Source: Haematobia irritans
Lineage: Eukaryota; Arthropoda; Insecta; Diptera; Muscidae
DNA: 64,000 nt
NCBI RefSeq assembly: GCF_050003625.1
Contig: NC_134398.1
Span: 197,353,700-197,417,699 of the forward strand
Reading direction: 5' to 3'
The position numbers and the translations under genes are program-made. How positions within the stretch are numbered: position 1 is the stretch's first letter; every line of letters begins with the position of its first letter. The notes under the pieces were generated by a model. The model had not been told where the DNA came from, did not search any database, and saw only the letters and a list, made by a program, of their open reading frames with translations. This document shows, one piece after another, positions 44,252 to 57,956 of this stretch.

Positions 44252-45781
44252 TTTTTTTGGCTCGAGTTTGGGATACAACAAAAAATGTATATCATAGGCA
44301 ATCAATGTTCTATGCTGCGTATGATTGTTCTAAAGAGAAGGACTGTGTAAACAATACGTATACGCCTCAAAGCCCAACGATTTTATATGAACTTCGGTGA
44401 TGTTCATCATTGTACCGCGGTGGCTTGCATGTTCGAATATGGAATACCATATTGATTATTGCTTTTTATTTTCAATTTCCGGAAAGTGGTCTTCATGACA
44501 ATTTTTGTCTTCAACTGTATTTTATTCCTTTGAATATTTTATTAATATGAAGTACCCACTTATATTCATTTGTTGTCAATCGTTAGAAAACAATTAAAAT
44601 TAATATTTACCTAAAAGTGTGTTAACACTTTTTGCCATTTATCATCCTCTAGCCGTAGGAGATGTTGTCAGATATTATCTTGATTTCTCTATGTTAGGAC
44701 TACTGTCTTTCTGTCATAAATGCTATTTGCAACAGTCACTTTGAATAAAATGAAATGCTACAACATAAGAATGTTGACAACACATTAATGCTAATAAATT
44801 CCGGCATAGAATTGAAAGCAAAAATAAAAACAGTAACAACAAAACAAACAAAAAATCTCATATACAATATATACAAGTACCTCGTATGGATGCATTAAGC
44901 AGGACATCAAGGATCAAAATGATAAGACACTATAGTAGACATATAAGAAATATACAATCAGTTCAGTTTCTATTTTATCATTTGGGCTAATTAAAGGAGG
45001 TCAGATGTTAAAGTGATATTATACCAGGTTTTATTGGAATGAAAAATTCTAAAAGAAGATCTGAATTAATATGAAATGTCCATAACAATAGCTATAAGAA
45101 ATATTATAATAAAGTAATAAAACCATAATTTCATAATATCCTAAATAAAATTAAGGAGATTCTGTTCTAATAGAATGTAAAGTTCTTATGTCAATATCTC
45201 TTAAGATGATTTTTGAATACTTAAATTTCAATTTCTTATGAATGACTTAATTAGTCGATTAAAAATTTAGAATCAGCTTTTGAGAGACAATGAATTTTAA
45301 CTTCACACTTTTGGAAAAAAAACGAAGTAACATAGTAACAGGAATTAAATGATGTAAGGATGAAATATTTCCCTTTGGGAAAATATAAATCCACACGAGC
45401 AATTCTAATATGACATGACAGTAGGTGGTAGCCTCTATATTATTCTAGCTAGAGAGCAGTTTGGGGTCGTTTTTTATTCCCTTTATCGGTCCAATATTTC
45501 AGCATAGTACCTCCCACAGCGACGAAAGTGTGCAAAAAAACATAAGAAGCAAGTAAGGTACGTTTCAAATCGGGGACGACTAAAATACTAGTATACCCTG
45601 CATAACTACAATTTCTACAACATACCAAATCCTTCAAATTTGTTGGGTGTTATGTATGTGTTCCCATATACATATGTTTAAATCTGACCCGATCTGAACA
45701 AAATTTGTAAGACTTCTACGAAATCTGTAGAATTACATTTAAGATGATTAGCACCCTACCGTGGAATACAATGTTAGTAAA
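44252..45781. other. AT-rich stretch without recognisable gene
   Basis: No element ends, RNA genes or coding motifs that I can support. Frames here are under 85 residues and lack recognisable domains. A weak Helentron-like block (GTATACCCTGCATAACTACAA) occurs near 45591-45611. Confidence 0.45.
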
Positions 45782-46578
45782 AACAAGTAAGGAAAGTCTA
45801 AAGTCGGGCGGAGCCGACTATATTATGCGCCGCACAACTTAGTAGATCCTCATTTTCGATATCGTATAAAACCCGTCAAATGCGATGCGTGCTATATATA
45901 AAGGTTTTTGTTCCGATAAACATATATTTAAATCTGACTCGATCTGGACAAAATTTGATAGACTTCTATAAAACCTATAGACTTAACATTTAAGTCAGCT
46001 AATGCCCTGGGGTGGAACACAACGTTAGTACAAAAAATTGGGAAACATTTAAATCAGAAGCTATTTCTAGGCAACTTTGCAAAAGTGTATTTATGATTTA
46101 TCGGTCGATAGATATGAATTTGAAGTGTAGGAAATTTAAGTCAGTTGTACAAGCAGTGGCGATTTTATATGGAAAATTTTGGTATTTGGGCCATTTATGA
46201 CGAAACCAGAAAAACATCTATATGGGAGATATATCTAAATCTTAACCGATTTCGCCCAAATTTGGCATGCATAGTTACAATAGTTACAATTCTACTCCCT
46301 GTTAAAAATTTCACGTCAATCGAATTACAACTTTGACCTATGTGGCCATATGAATCTAAACCGGACGAAAGATATACCTGGGAGTTATATCACAATGGAC
46401 TGAATAGTCCAACAAGTTGGCTGATAAGTCCCCGGTCTGACACATAGATGGCGTCGCTAGTATTAAATGCATACTATTTTTATATAGTACCAACCTTCAA
46501 ATGATTCGTGTCAAAATTTGCCGTCCATCAGTCAATTAGTTTGTGATATAGAGCGCCTTTTGTGAAGAAACTTTTGTT

Positions 46579-49098
46579 ATGGTGAAAAAAAATGAAAAAA
46601 AGGAATTTCGTGTTTTGATAAAATACTGTTTTCTGAAGGGAAAAAATACGGTGGAAGCAAACACTTGGCTTGATAATGAGTTTCCGGACTCTGACCCAGG
46701 GAAATCAACAATAATTGATTGGTATGCAAAATTCAAACGTGGTGAAATAACACGGGAAACGGTGGACGCAGTGGACGCCCGAAACCGTCAAAAACATCAT
46801 AACATCCACAAAATGATTTTGAATGATCGTAAAATGAAGTTGATCGAGATAGCAGAGGCCTTAAAGATATCAAAGGAACGTGTTGGTCATATCATTCATC
46901 AATATTTGGATATGCGGAAGCTCTGTGCAAAATGGGTGCCGCGCGAGCTCACATTTGACCAAAAACAACAACGTGTTGATGATTCTGAGCGGTGTTTGCA
47001 GCTGTTAACTCGTAATACACCCGAGTTTTTCCGTCGATATGTGACAATAAATGAAACATGGCTCCATCACTACACTCCTGAGTCCAATCGACAGTCGGCT
47101 GAGGGGACAGCGACCGGTGAACCGTCTCCGAAGCGTGGAAAGACTCAAAAGTAATGGCCTCTGTTTTTTGGGATGCGCATGGAATAATTTTTATCGATTA
47201 TCTTGAGAAGGGAAAAACCATCAACAGTGAGCGTTTGAAGGTCGAAATCGCGGCAAAACGGCCCCATATGAAGAAGAACAAGTGTATACGGCCGTAAGTC
47301 CGGCCAGGCCGAATCTTATGTACCTCCACCATGGATTGCGTAGAAACTTCTACGAAAGACTGTCATCTACAATCGAAATACTTGGGTTGTGGTATCTTAA
47401 AACTTCTTAACATCGTTTTCTAAATTGTGAGTTAGTCCATACGTGGTATATAATTACGAATCGATATGGACTTTTTGCACGGTACGTATAGAGCCAGAAT
47501 TGAAATATGGGGGTCGCTTATATGGGGGCTATATACAATTATGAACTTGATATGGACCAATTTTTGTGTGATTGGAAATCGCTTTATCTGAGGGATATAT
47601 ATAACTATAGACCGATATGGCATGGTTGTTAACGACCATATACTAGCACAATGGTCCAAATTTCAACTGACTCGGATGAAATTTGCTCCTCCAAGAGGCT
47701 CCAAAACCAAATCTCGGGATCGGTTTATATGGGGCTATATATGATTATGGACTGATATGGACCACTTTTTGCATGGTTGTTAAATATCATATACGATCAC
47801 CACGTACCAAATTTCAACCAGATCGGATGAATTTTGCTTCTCCTAAAGGCACCGGAGGTCAAATCTGGGGATCGGTTTATATGGGAGCTATATATAATTA
47901 TGGGCTGATAGGAACCAATTCCTGCATGGTTGTTGGATACCATATACTAACATCACGTACCAAATTTCAACCGAATGGGAAGAATTTTGCTCTTCCAAGG
48001 GGCTCTGGAGGTCAAATCTGGGGATCGGTTTATATGGGGGCTATATATAATTATGGACCGATGTGGACCAATTTTTGCGTGGTTGTTAGAGACCATATAC
48101 TAACACTATGTACCAAATTTCAGTCGGATCGGATGAAATTTGCTTCTCTTAGAGGCCTTGCAAGCCAAATCGGGGGATCGGTTTATATGGGTGCTATATA
48201 TAATTATAGACCGATGTCAACCAATTTTTGCATGGTTGTTAGAGACCATATAATAACACCATGTACCAAATTTCAGCCAGATCGGATGAAATTTGCTTCT
48301 CTTAGAGGCCTCGCAAGCCAAATCGGGGGATCGGTTTATATGGGGGCTATATATAATTATGAACCGATGTGGACCAATTTTTGCATGTTTGTTAGAGACC
48401 GTATACTGACACCATGTACCTAACTTCAGCCGGATCGGATGAAATTTGCTTCTCTTAGAGGCCTCGCAAGCCAAATTTGGGGGTCCGTTTATATGGGGGC
48501 TATACGTAAAAGTGGACCGATATGGCCCATTTACAATACCATCCGACCTACATCAATAACAACTACTTGTGCCAAGTTTCAAGTCGATAGCTTGTTTCGT
48601 TCGGAAGTTAGCGTGATTTCAACAGACGGACGGACGGACGGACGGACGGACATGCTCAGATCGACTCAGAATTTCACCATGACCCAGAATATATATACTT
48701 TATGGCGTCTTAGAGCAATATTTCGATGTGTTACAAACGGAATGACAAAGTTAATATACCCCTTATCCTATGGTGGAGGGTATAAAAAAGTGTTGTTCCA
48801 CCAAGACAACGCACCGTGCCACAAGTCATTGAGAACGATGGCAAAAATTCATGAATTGGGCTTCGAATTGCTTCCCCACCCACCGTATTCTCCAGATCTG
48901 GCACCCGGCGACTTTTTCTTGTTCTCAGAGCTCAAACGGATGCTCGCAGGGAATAAAATTGGCAGCAATGAAGAGGTGATCGCCGAAGCTGAGGCCTATT
49001 TTGAAGCAAAACGGAAGGAGTACTACCAAAATGGTATCAAAAAATTGGAAGGTCGTTATAATCATTGTATCGCTCTTGAAGGGAACTATGTTGAATAA
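46579..49098 (+). pseudogene. mariner transposase, inactivated and split
   Basis: The N-terminal 170 or so residues (46579-47154) keep KEFRVLIKYCFLKGKNTVEA, the helix-turn-helix NDRKMKLIEIAEALKISKE and VGHIIHQYLDMRKLCAKW. The linker after FKRGE is scrambled. The first catalytic Asp is Asn: VTINETW, from AAT for GAT. A small deletion after PKRGKTQK causes a frameshift before the next block (VMASVFWDAHG). About 24 bases are missing before ERLKVEIAAKRPHM, and then a Helentron interrupts an A-run. The C-terminal part (48790-49098) keeps the second and third Asp (HQDNAPCH, APGDFFLF). Confidence 0.9.
47279..48786 (+). mobile_element. Complete Helentron-like unit, subfamily 1, with known empty site
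   Basis: Inserted in the A-run of the mariner codons for MKKKKV. The other mariner in this window shows the uninterrupted ATGAAGAAGAAAAAAGTG. That fixes the element's ends as CAAGTGTATACGGCCGTAAG and GGTGGAGGGTATA(A), give or take the A-run, without a recognisable target duplication. Inside are the 5' palindrome, TACCTCCACCATGG, the first degenerate repeats, about five 153-bp repeats in the usual order and the 3' module with six CGGA copies. An open frame joins its 3' module to the mariner C-terminus by chance (48439-49098). Confidence 0.88.
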
Positions 49099-49800
49099 TA
49101 GAAATGAATTTTGACAAAAAATGTGTTTTTGTTTGTTAGACCGGGGACTTATCAGCCAACCTGTTAAGTGAGCCTGAAACTTAATCGGGCTGTCACTTCA
49201 ACCTTTAACCTATATCTAAATCTGAGCCGATTTTAACCAAAATTGGCAAGTACATCGAGAACGTTAACTCTGCTCTCTGTACAAAGTTTAAAGCAAATCA
49301 GAGTGAAAATCTGGCTTCTGGGGCCATGTAAGTCCATATCAGGCGAAAAATATATATTGGAGCTGTATCTGAATCTGAACCGATTTCAACCAAATCCGGC
49401 ACACTTTACGACACTGCTAATTGAACTCCTTGTGCAAAATTTAAAGCAAATCAGGCTGAAATTCTGATTTCTGGGGTCATATTAGTAGATATCGAGCGAA
49501 AGATATATAGGAGCTATATCTAAAACTGAACCGATTGCTTCATAAATCCACATGGAGTTCAACTCGGACCCTAAAGACATACATGTGTCAAATTTGAAGT
49601 CAATTGAATTAAAATTGTGACCTAGACTTTGGTTACAAAAATGTGTTAGCAGACAGTCAGACAAACGGACGGACGGATATAGCTAGATCGACTCAGGGCC
49701 CTCCCTGAGCAATTTTGCCAAATGGACTCCTTCTGTATGTTGCAAACATATGTACTAACTTATAATAACCTGTTCCACATTGTGGAGCAGGGTATAAAAA

Positions 49801-50922
<1,122 letters not shown>

Positions 50923-51299
50923 GCAAAACACTATAATCCGCGCATATATAGAATTTAGCTGTGACAATTCATTCCTTGTCAATTCGTTGCATTTTCTATG
51001 ACATAATAGCTTTCTCCGTACAGTCAGCCATTTTTAGGGAAAACCCTTAATAGGGACGATATAAGACCATATGGTATTATTATGCCATATCTGCTCTACA
51101 AACTGTAGAGGCTTAAAAGGAGCAATGTAAAAAAAATATGTATAATTGTATAATTGTCACTCTGTTCAAACTGACATGGCTTAAGTATTTCATGATAAAG
51201 AGATTTTTAAATTTTTCAAAAAGTAAAATTCATAGCAATAGCCCAGTCATCAGCTGCATTATCATCAACTATAGTAGTTGTTGATACTACATCACCCAT

Positions 51300-52711
51300 C
51301 TAGAGAAAGTAGAGATACAAAAGTCGACTAATCGATCTAGCGCAATTATTAACCGATTTTGATGAAATTTGGTACAGGGAGTTTTTTGGGCACAAGGACG
51401 AACGCTATTGAATTTGGAAGAGACCGGATCAAATTTAGATATAGCTCCCATATATATGTATCGCCCGATTTCGACAAATGGGATTACGTTGCGCTTTTTT
51501 ACAAACGGATCGTCACCAAATTTGGCAATAACTTATTTTTTTCATTGCCTTTATTTATCAACCGATCTTACTCAAGGTTGGCTAAGTATAATCTTCTATA
51601 ACACTAACTATATGTTCAAAAAATCATCGAAATCGGTTCAGATTTAGCTACAGCTCCCATATATATGTACCGCCCGATTTTTCTAAATTTGGCATTAAAA
51701 CCCTTATTTATCAACCGATCTTACCCAAATTTGGCTAAATGTAGTCTTCTATAGCACTTACTATATATATATATAGCTCCCATATATATGTATAGCCCGA
51801 TTTTCCCAAATTTGGCCATAGAACCCTTATTTATTAACCGATCTTACTAAAAGTTGGCTAGATCCAGTCCTCTATAGTACTAACTGTATGTGCAAAATTT
51901 CATCGAAATCAGTTCAGATGTAGATAAAGCTCCCATATATGTATCACCCGATTTTGAAAAATTCGCCCATAATAACCTTATGTTGGACTATAGAGGCCTC
52001 ATTTCTTAACTGATCTTACTCAAATTTTGCACAAGGTAACGTTTTGTGGTATTAATCAAACCCGCAAAATATTATGCAAATTGGTTTCGATTTACATATA
52101 GCTTCCATATATATGCATCGCTCGATTTTCCCAAATTTGGCCATAATACTCTTATTTATTAACCAATGTTACTCAAATATCAAATTTTGATGTACTAGCA
52201 TATATAGGGGAAATTCTCTATATGTAGGTTTTTTCTAATATTAAGCGTTTTGTTAGGACGTAGGGCCACAATGTAGGGACAAATTCACTCAACACAATTT
52301 GTAATAATTTTTACATTTTGGTGGATCTAGAGGAGGAAATTAGAAGCCGTCAAGGCTTGATCTTTAACAATCCATTTTTATTTTATTTTTTTTTTTAATT
52401 TAACGAAAAATATTGTAGGGAAAATTGTTTGGGAATGTATGGGAAAGTAGGGAACTTTTTTTTTTGTCCTTGTAGGGTAAACCGAAAATTGTCCCTGGCA
52501 ACACTGACTGTGAGCTATCGTCAGATTGAGACAAAGCACCCATAAACACGTAACATACCCCTTAATTTTCTTAAATATGGAAGTGCGGTTTATCGCCCAG
52601 ACCTATATCAATGTTACCCCAGAAATGCTTATGATTACTAATTCAGTAATGGTGGTTTAGGGTATGATATAGTCGGCCCCGCCCGACTTTCTACTTTACT
52701 TACTTGTTTTT
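51300..52711 (-). mobile_element. Helentron-like unit, subfamily 2 (minus)
   Basis: Reversed 5' terminus at 52672-52711 (AGTCGGCCCCGCCCGACT, TTACTTACTTGTTTTTA). Towards 51300 lie about six repeats carrying AGCTCCCATATATATGTATC, GCCCGATTTT, CCCAAATTTGGC and ATTTATTAACCGATCTTAC. The 3' hairpin is missing. A non-repeat insert lies around 52200-52550. Confidence 0.65.
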
Positions 52712-53420
52712 ATCAACATTGTGTTTCGTCCCAGGCCCTTAGCCGATTTTCTACATTTTTGTTTATAGAAAAAGTCGTCAAAAATTCGAAAATCGCTATG
52801 TAAATAAATCCCCTTTGCATAAATCACAAAAGTCTTAAAATTGCCTTTTTTTCATAATTTGAAATTTCCAATTAAAGAAAAAAAAAAAAACGACTAAAAC
52901 CAAATTTGGAAAACGTCCCAACTTACACTTTTGAAAAAGTTGATTTTGAAAATTTTAAAATTCGGTGTCGAAAAAGGTTAACTTTTGAAAAATTAAAAAA
53001 AAAATCAAATGGAAAAGTCGACTTTTTGATTCTCATTATAATCCCTAGCAGAAACAGCATCATCAGTAACATCAATTATAAATACAATAACTGGGCAAAA
53101 AATAATTGCAGCACCATCACTGATGTGACAGAAAGGGACAAATGGGAAGAAAAAAAGTGAAAAAATGTCAACGTCATCACTTTGTTGGATGATAATCAAC
53201 ACCATCAGCATAAAAATGGGATATAACGAATAATAATGGAATTTTTGGTATTGCTGATAAATTCTACTCTACATATCCTCATACAAGTATATTCAATTTT
53301 ATATGTCATTACCTCTCTCATCACAAAAAAATTGGCAAATATTTAAAATAAAGCGAAAATAGTGCAATATTTTAAGAGGTTTGTTAATCAGATTAGGCTA
53401 GGTTATAGTGGCAGACCGTT
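52712..53420. other. AT-rich stretch without recognisable gene
   Basis: Poly-A-rich sequence and short frames without motifs. GATTAGGCTAGGTTATAGTGGCAG at 53390-53413 resembles a SINE/LINE tail in reverse. Confidence 0.45.
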
Positions 53421-53835
53421 TTTATAACCTCCACCATAGGATGAGGGGTGCATTAAATTTATCATTCCGTTTGTAACACATCGAAATATTGGTCTATTTT
53501 AGACCCCACAAAGTATATATGGGGTCTGGGTCTTGGTGAAATTCGTAGTCGATCTTGCGATGTCCGTCTGTCCGAACGAAACATGCTACCGACTTGAAAC
53601 TTGGCATAAGTAGTTCTTATTGATGTAAGTCGGATGATATTGCAAATGGGCCATATCGGACCACTTTTACGTATAGCCCCCATATAACGGACTACCGGAT
53701 TTGGCTTACGGAACCCTTTAGAGAAGCAAATCCGATCCGGTTGAAATTTGGTACGTGATGTTAGTATATGGTCTGCAACAATCATGCAAAAATGTTTTCC
53801 ATATCGGTCCATAATTATATTTAGCCCCCATATAC
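53421..53835 (-). mobile_element. Helentron-like unit, subfamily 1, 3' fragment (minus)
   Basis: Terminal hairpin TTTTTATAACCTCCACCATA at 53421, a core with CCCCACAAAGTATATATGGG, a shortened GTCC tract, and one repeat ending at AGCCCCCATATACT. The 5' part is lost. Confidence 0.7.
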
Positions 53836-54274
53836 TGAGGGTGTATTTTTCATCTAATCAACTTAAAATTCAGCGCGTGCCACCAGTGCCCTAGAAATGT
53901 ATTCAGATGGAATTCTGCGTGTAAACTATTTACCCAACGAACTATTTACAAACTTGACTATACAAATTGTCATTTAGCCAATAAATATTTTGCGCCAAAC
54001 TAAAGGTGATGGATTGATTTTTCTATATAGCGACTTATTATGCGCCAGCATTGAATATTGTAGAAATCAATGCATCGTGATGATTAAAAATCCAAAAAGT
54101 ACTAATTTTTATTTTGACAAATTATAAATTCAATTGTCATAAGAAAATTTTATAAAAATCAAAGGCTACTTACATGGACGAAAAAGACTGTTGTTCATAT
54201 GTTCTAGATTGTTCATATGTTGTTCATATCAGTTCAGATTTAGATAGAGGTCCCATATACGAGTATATGTTAAA

Positions 54275-54345
54275 GTGGCAACCCGATTAAGATTCAGGCT
54301 CACTTAGACTATTCAGTCCATTGTGATACCACATTAACTAAAAGT
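54275..54345 (-). repeat. SINE/LINE 3'-tail fragment
   Basis: GGCAACCCGATTAAGATTCA, GGCTCACTTAGACTATTCAG and TCCATTGTGATACCACA reverse-match the SINE body and tail at about 13090-13145. It is 5'-truncated and sits within old subfamily 2 sequence. Confidence 0.65.
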
Positions 54346-54512
54346 ACCTTTTACGTATGGGCACTTCTAGTTTTAACCGCTGAACCTTCTTGATTATTTT
54401 TCTTTCTTGAACCAACCAGATTGTTCCAAAAACATTAGCCATTGCTAAGTCGAAAAATTGTAAGAATCACTTAAATTGTCGTATTTATACCCTGCGCAAC
54501 ACTGTGGAACAA

Positions 54513-55991
54513 CCCAGCAAAAAAATGTGTCTAAAGGCACAACTTTAAAAGCACTTCCAGAAATGTTCTCCCAAAGAAGTTCTTTATTTTAACTGCACAG
54601 GAAGTTCATTTGAGTCAATTTTTTAAAACACGTTTTTTTTAATATTTTTAATGGGAAATTTAATTTTTTTTTATTTCAAATTGATTAAAAACAGACCAAG
54701 GATTTATAAAATGATACAAATTACTTAAATTTTGGCAAAAAAAAAAAAAAACAAAATGTTAAACCCATTCTCGAAAACTTGCGAGTTTTTGAAAAAACTT
54801 GATGTCAAACATTTCAGACAAGCGTTAAAATTCATTAAAAATCATAAAAAAAATTAAATTAATTATTTATCAAAATATCACAAAATTTCTTAATTCCCAT
54901 CCAAACACTGATGTCAGATCACACCTTAAGGAGTAATGCAAATTCAGTGCAACGGCTGTTGAAATGGTGGACATTCGTCCTATGACAAGCGCCAATTTTG
55001 ATCCACTTCCGGATCAAAAAGGAACATTTTAACTACTTTTTTGGCGACGCTTTTTTTTTTTGGTGGGCATATAAACCGATCCCCAAATTTGATTCTGGAG
55101 CCTTTTGGAGGAGAAATTTCATACGATTTAGTTGCATTTGTGTATTTTGTGTAAGTATATGGACACTAACAACCATGCAAAAATTGTTCCATATCGGTTC
55201 ATAATTAAATATAGCCTATATATAAAACGATCCAAACATTTGGCCTTCGGAGCCTCATGGAGGAGCAAGATTTATCCGATCAGGTTGAAACTTTGTACGT
55301 TGTGTTAGTATAAGGACTCTAATAACCATGCTCATATTGGTCCATATCGGTCCATAATTATATGGTATATAGCACCCTCATATAAACCGGTCCTCAGACT
55401 TGACCTCTGCATACTCTTGGAGGAGCAAACTTCATCCGATTCGGTTGAAATTTGGTACTAGGTGTTAGTCGCCAAAAAAGTAATGAAAATGTTCTTTTTG
55501 GATCCGGAAGAGGTGCAAAATTGACGCAGAAGCGATGAATTTAACATGGGCTTGTCATAGGACGGAAGTCCTCCATTTCAACAGCCGGTGCACTGAATTT
55601 GCATCACTTCTTTAGATGTGATCCGAATTCAATGTTTTGGATGTAAATTTAAAAATTCTGTAATATTTTGTCAAATAAATACTTTTTATAATTTTTTATC
55701 ATTTTTAATGGATTCTAACACTTGTCTGAAACGTTTGACATTAAATATTTTCAAGAATTCACAATTTTTTCAAATTGGATTTAGAATTTTTGCGACAAAA
55801 ATTTAATAATTTGTACCATTTTATGAATTCTTAAACTGTTTTTAACCAATTTGAAACAAAAAAACGCATGTTATAAAAAATTGAGTGAAAAGAACTTCCT
55901 GTGTATTTTAACTACACATCATTGGGAGTATATCTTCTGGAAGTGCTTTTAAAATTGTGCCTTTGGAAGAACTTCCAAATTTTTTGCTGGG
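54513..55991. mobile_element. Foldback-like element with 0.5-kb inverted arms
   Basis: Ends CCCAGCAAAAAAATGTGTCT and, reversed, CCCAGCAAAAAATTTGGAAG. The arms (54513-55046 and about 55469-55991) are imperfect inverted copies over their whole length. Landmarks are AAAGCACTTCCAGAA, CAGGAAGTTC, CAGACAAG, GTGCAACGGCTGTTGAAATG and GGATCC/GGATCA-AAAAG. No transposase is present. The centre (about 55050-55468) is a piece of Helentron 153-bp array. The two flanks belong to different Helentron subfamilies, so I see no target duplication. Confidence 0.75.
55050..55468 (-). repeat. Captured Helentron array segment inside the foldback element
   Basis: Nearly three worn 153-bp repeats (GGGCATATAAACCGATCCCC, GGTCCATATCGGTCCATAAT) fill the space between the two inverted arms. 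No unit ends are visible, so it entered as an internal fragment or is what remains of a nested insertion. Confidence 0.65.
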
Positions 55992-57956
55992 TAGTTATAT
56001 ATAGCCCTGAGATAAACCGATCCCCAATCAAACAAAAAGTGGTCCATATCGGTTCATAATTGTATATAGCGCCCATATTTCAATTCTGGCTCTGTAATTA
56101 CCGCGTAAAAATTCATCGGTTCGTAATTATTGGTAAACTTTCCTATACCCTATATAAATTACAGGAAGGATACATTTAACACAGACGTAATGAAATAAAA
56201 AAAAATACCAACACAAAAACAAATTTAATTCACTCATATTAGTTCTATGTATATGTATATGATATGATTCAAGGTCTCTGCATCCCTCAAGTTTCGAGTT
56301 GTTACACTCTTCCACGAAAAACTCTTAAAAACCAAATACAAAATGGTGTATGTAATAACAACACCCGAGTATAGCATTTTGTTTTTGACGGAAAAATGAC
56401 AGTCGGACAGATGGAGCGACAGACTGATATACATTCAGTGCGTAATAATCATAACCGCATAGTTGAAAACTCAATGGTTTTTATCATAGCAGCTGTAGTA
56501 ATGCATATGCACAAAACAAGAAATCAACTCGTGAGGACTCTCACTCATGCGGTTGTCTCTGTGTATGTGTGTGTGCAATAGAATACACTATGGATAATGT
56601 GAGTAAGATAAAAGAGAGAGAGAGAGAGAGAGAGAGAGTGAATAAGACTACAGAGGATAGTTATTATCAAACTTCTTTAAAAACGTTTTAACGATAACTT
56701 AAATTTCCAAACTCAGACTAGACTTCAAGTAGAAATCATGCATTGTTTCATATAAAAAACGCCTTTAAAGAAAAATATCTCCCATTTTGTGAACACTTTT
56801 TTGGTTTGCAGTCAAGATACAAAAGATCAACAAATTCAAATACAATTTCATTGATTCTAAAGAAATTTCCAGAATTATGAAAGTCAAGTTGATCTTAGAC
56901 AAACAGATTTTTCTTTCAAGTAATGATACATAATTTTAAGTCGAATCACTTAACTTTAATGACAAACCGACTTCATTGAAATGTCTGTCGACTTTTGGAC
57001 AAAGAAAAAAATCTTTACATCAAAGAAATGCATCTTCTATGCTAAGCAAAATTCTCATTCGTATATTAAGGACATGAAATCGTTGGTCTAACGACAATAT
57101 TTTTTTTCAGTGTAGGGTATTAAACAACAGTAAACCACAATACATATATCATTTGTTCATTTTCTATTTTACAACAGTATACCCTTCACTATAGCTCACT
57201 CACTCTCATGCATTTGTAAAGTGTTGACATTACTGTTAACAAAAATGTGGCGAAATGAAAAAAGGCGACGTGCTTGAAAAATAGGCATACGCGAGAATAC
57301 CACATGCTGACGTTCACACTGTCATATATTTAACTGCTTGTTTTCTTTTTTTGGAAGAAATTTTCGAATTAAGGAAATGATTTAATTCCTGCGAAAGTGA
57401 ACAATGGACTTGGATATAAAACAATACGAAAAATACTTTGTCACTTGGATAATTATGATCGCGTCGAAAGTTCATGATTAAGGTTTAATTTAATGAAAGG
57501 CTTATCTTTTTGAGGAATTGTGATATTTGTTTGTTTGCTTTTTTGTGTGTCCATTTCTTGGTAGTGATTTATGTTAATGCAGTCATTTAGGAATTTAATG
57601 ATAATTCATGGCGAAGAGAAAAATATTGTCACTGGGTAAATTGTAATGAGGCGAAAGGATTTTTCACATGAAAGAGTTAAGCATAAAAAAGAATGGTTTC
57701 AATAAACGTTTTCAGTTTGTGATTTTGAAAACACCTAAAGTTTATTCTGCTTGGTTATTCTTGATTTTGAATGGACGACCAAGAAAACGAGAGTGAAAAT
57801 ATCATGGGAACAATCAAGTCAAGCATGGAGAAAAGAAAGGATGTGAAGTATAGTTCGTTAAGGGAAAAAGGGATTTGCTAAATTCTTCAGCTTCAAGACG
57901 ATTGAAAGGAGTATGAATACATTTACTGTCCTTTCATTATAAGATATAGAACACAT
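55992..57956. other. AT-rich stretch, worn Helentron repeat then no recognisable feature
   Basis: 55992-56140 is a minus-strand first-repeat remnant (AGCCCTGAGATAAACCGATC, TTCAATTCTGGCTCTGTAAT). Beyond it I see a GA dinucleotide run (56610-56637) and no gene or element end I can support. A short GACAGTCGGACAGATGGAGC tract near 56398-56417 may be another worn 3' module. Confidence 0.45.

Larger units (their letters stand above)
46412..49164 (+). mobile_element. Himar1-like mariner carrying a Helentron unit
   Basis: Ends are ACAAGTTGGCTGATAAGTCC and, reversed, ACAGGTTGGCTGATAAGTCC. A TA follows on the right, with CA (a decayed TA) on the left. Without the nested unit at 47279-48786 the element is about 1.24 kb. 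Confidence 0.92.
46391..49210 (+). mobile_element. 5'-truncated SINE/LINE tail, split by the mariner
   Basis: CACAATGGACTGAATAGTC (46391-46409) and AAGTGAGCCTGAAACTTAAT to CAACCTTTAACC (49167-49210) are the two halves of the SINE's last 70 bp. TATAT lies on both outer edges (46386-46390 and 49211-49215), a likely target duplication. A 5'-truncated insertion of this size could come from the SINE or from its LINE partner. Confidence 0.65.
45782..49800 (+). mobile_element. Helentron-like unit, subfamily 2, with four-level nested insertions
   Basis: 5' terminus AACAAGTAAGGAAAGTCTAA followed by the palindrome-like AGTCGGGCGGAGCCGACT. Subfamily 2 repeats are GGAGATATATCTAAATCTTA and GCCATATGAATCTAAACCGG. 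The 3' end is ACCTGTTCCACATTGTGGAG then CAGGGTATAAAAA at 49800. In between lie a SINE-tail fragment, a mariner and a subfamily 1 unit, each inside the previous one. Confidence 0.75.

Noticed and set aside
48439..49098. Fusion gene of Helentron-derived sequence and mariner C-terminus
   Set aside because: The frame is created by chance where the Helentron ends in the mariner A-run. The upstream part is array and CGGA tract, and the mariner is otherwise inactivated.
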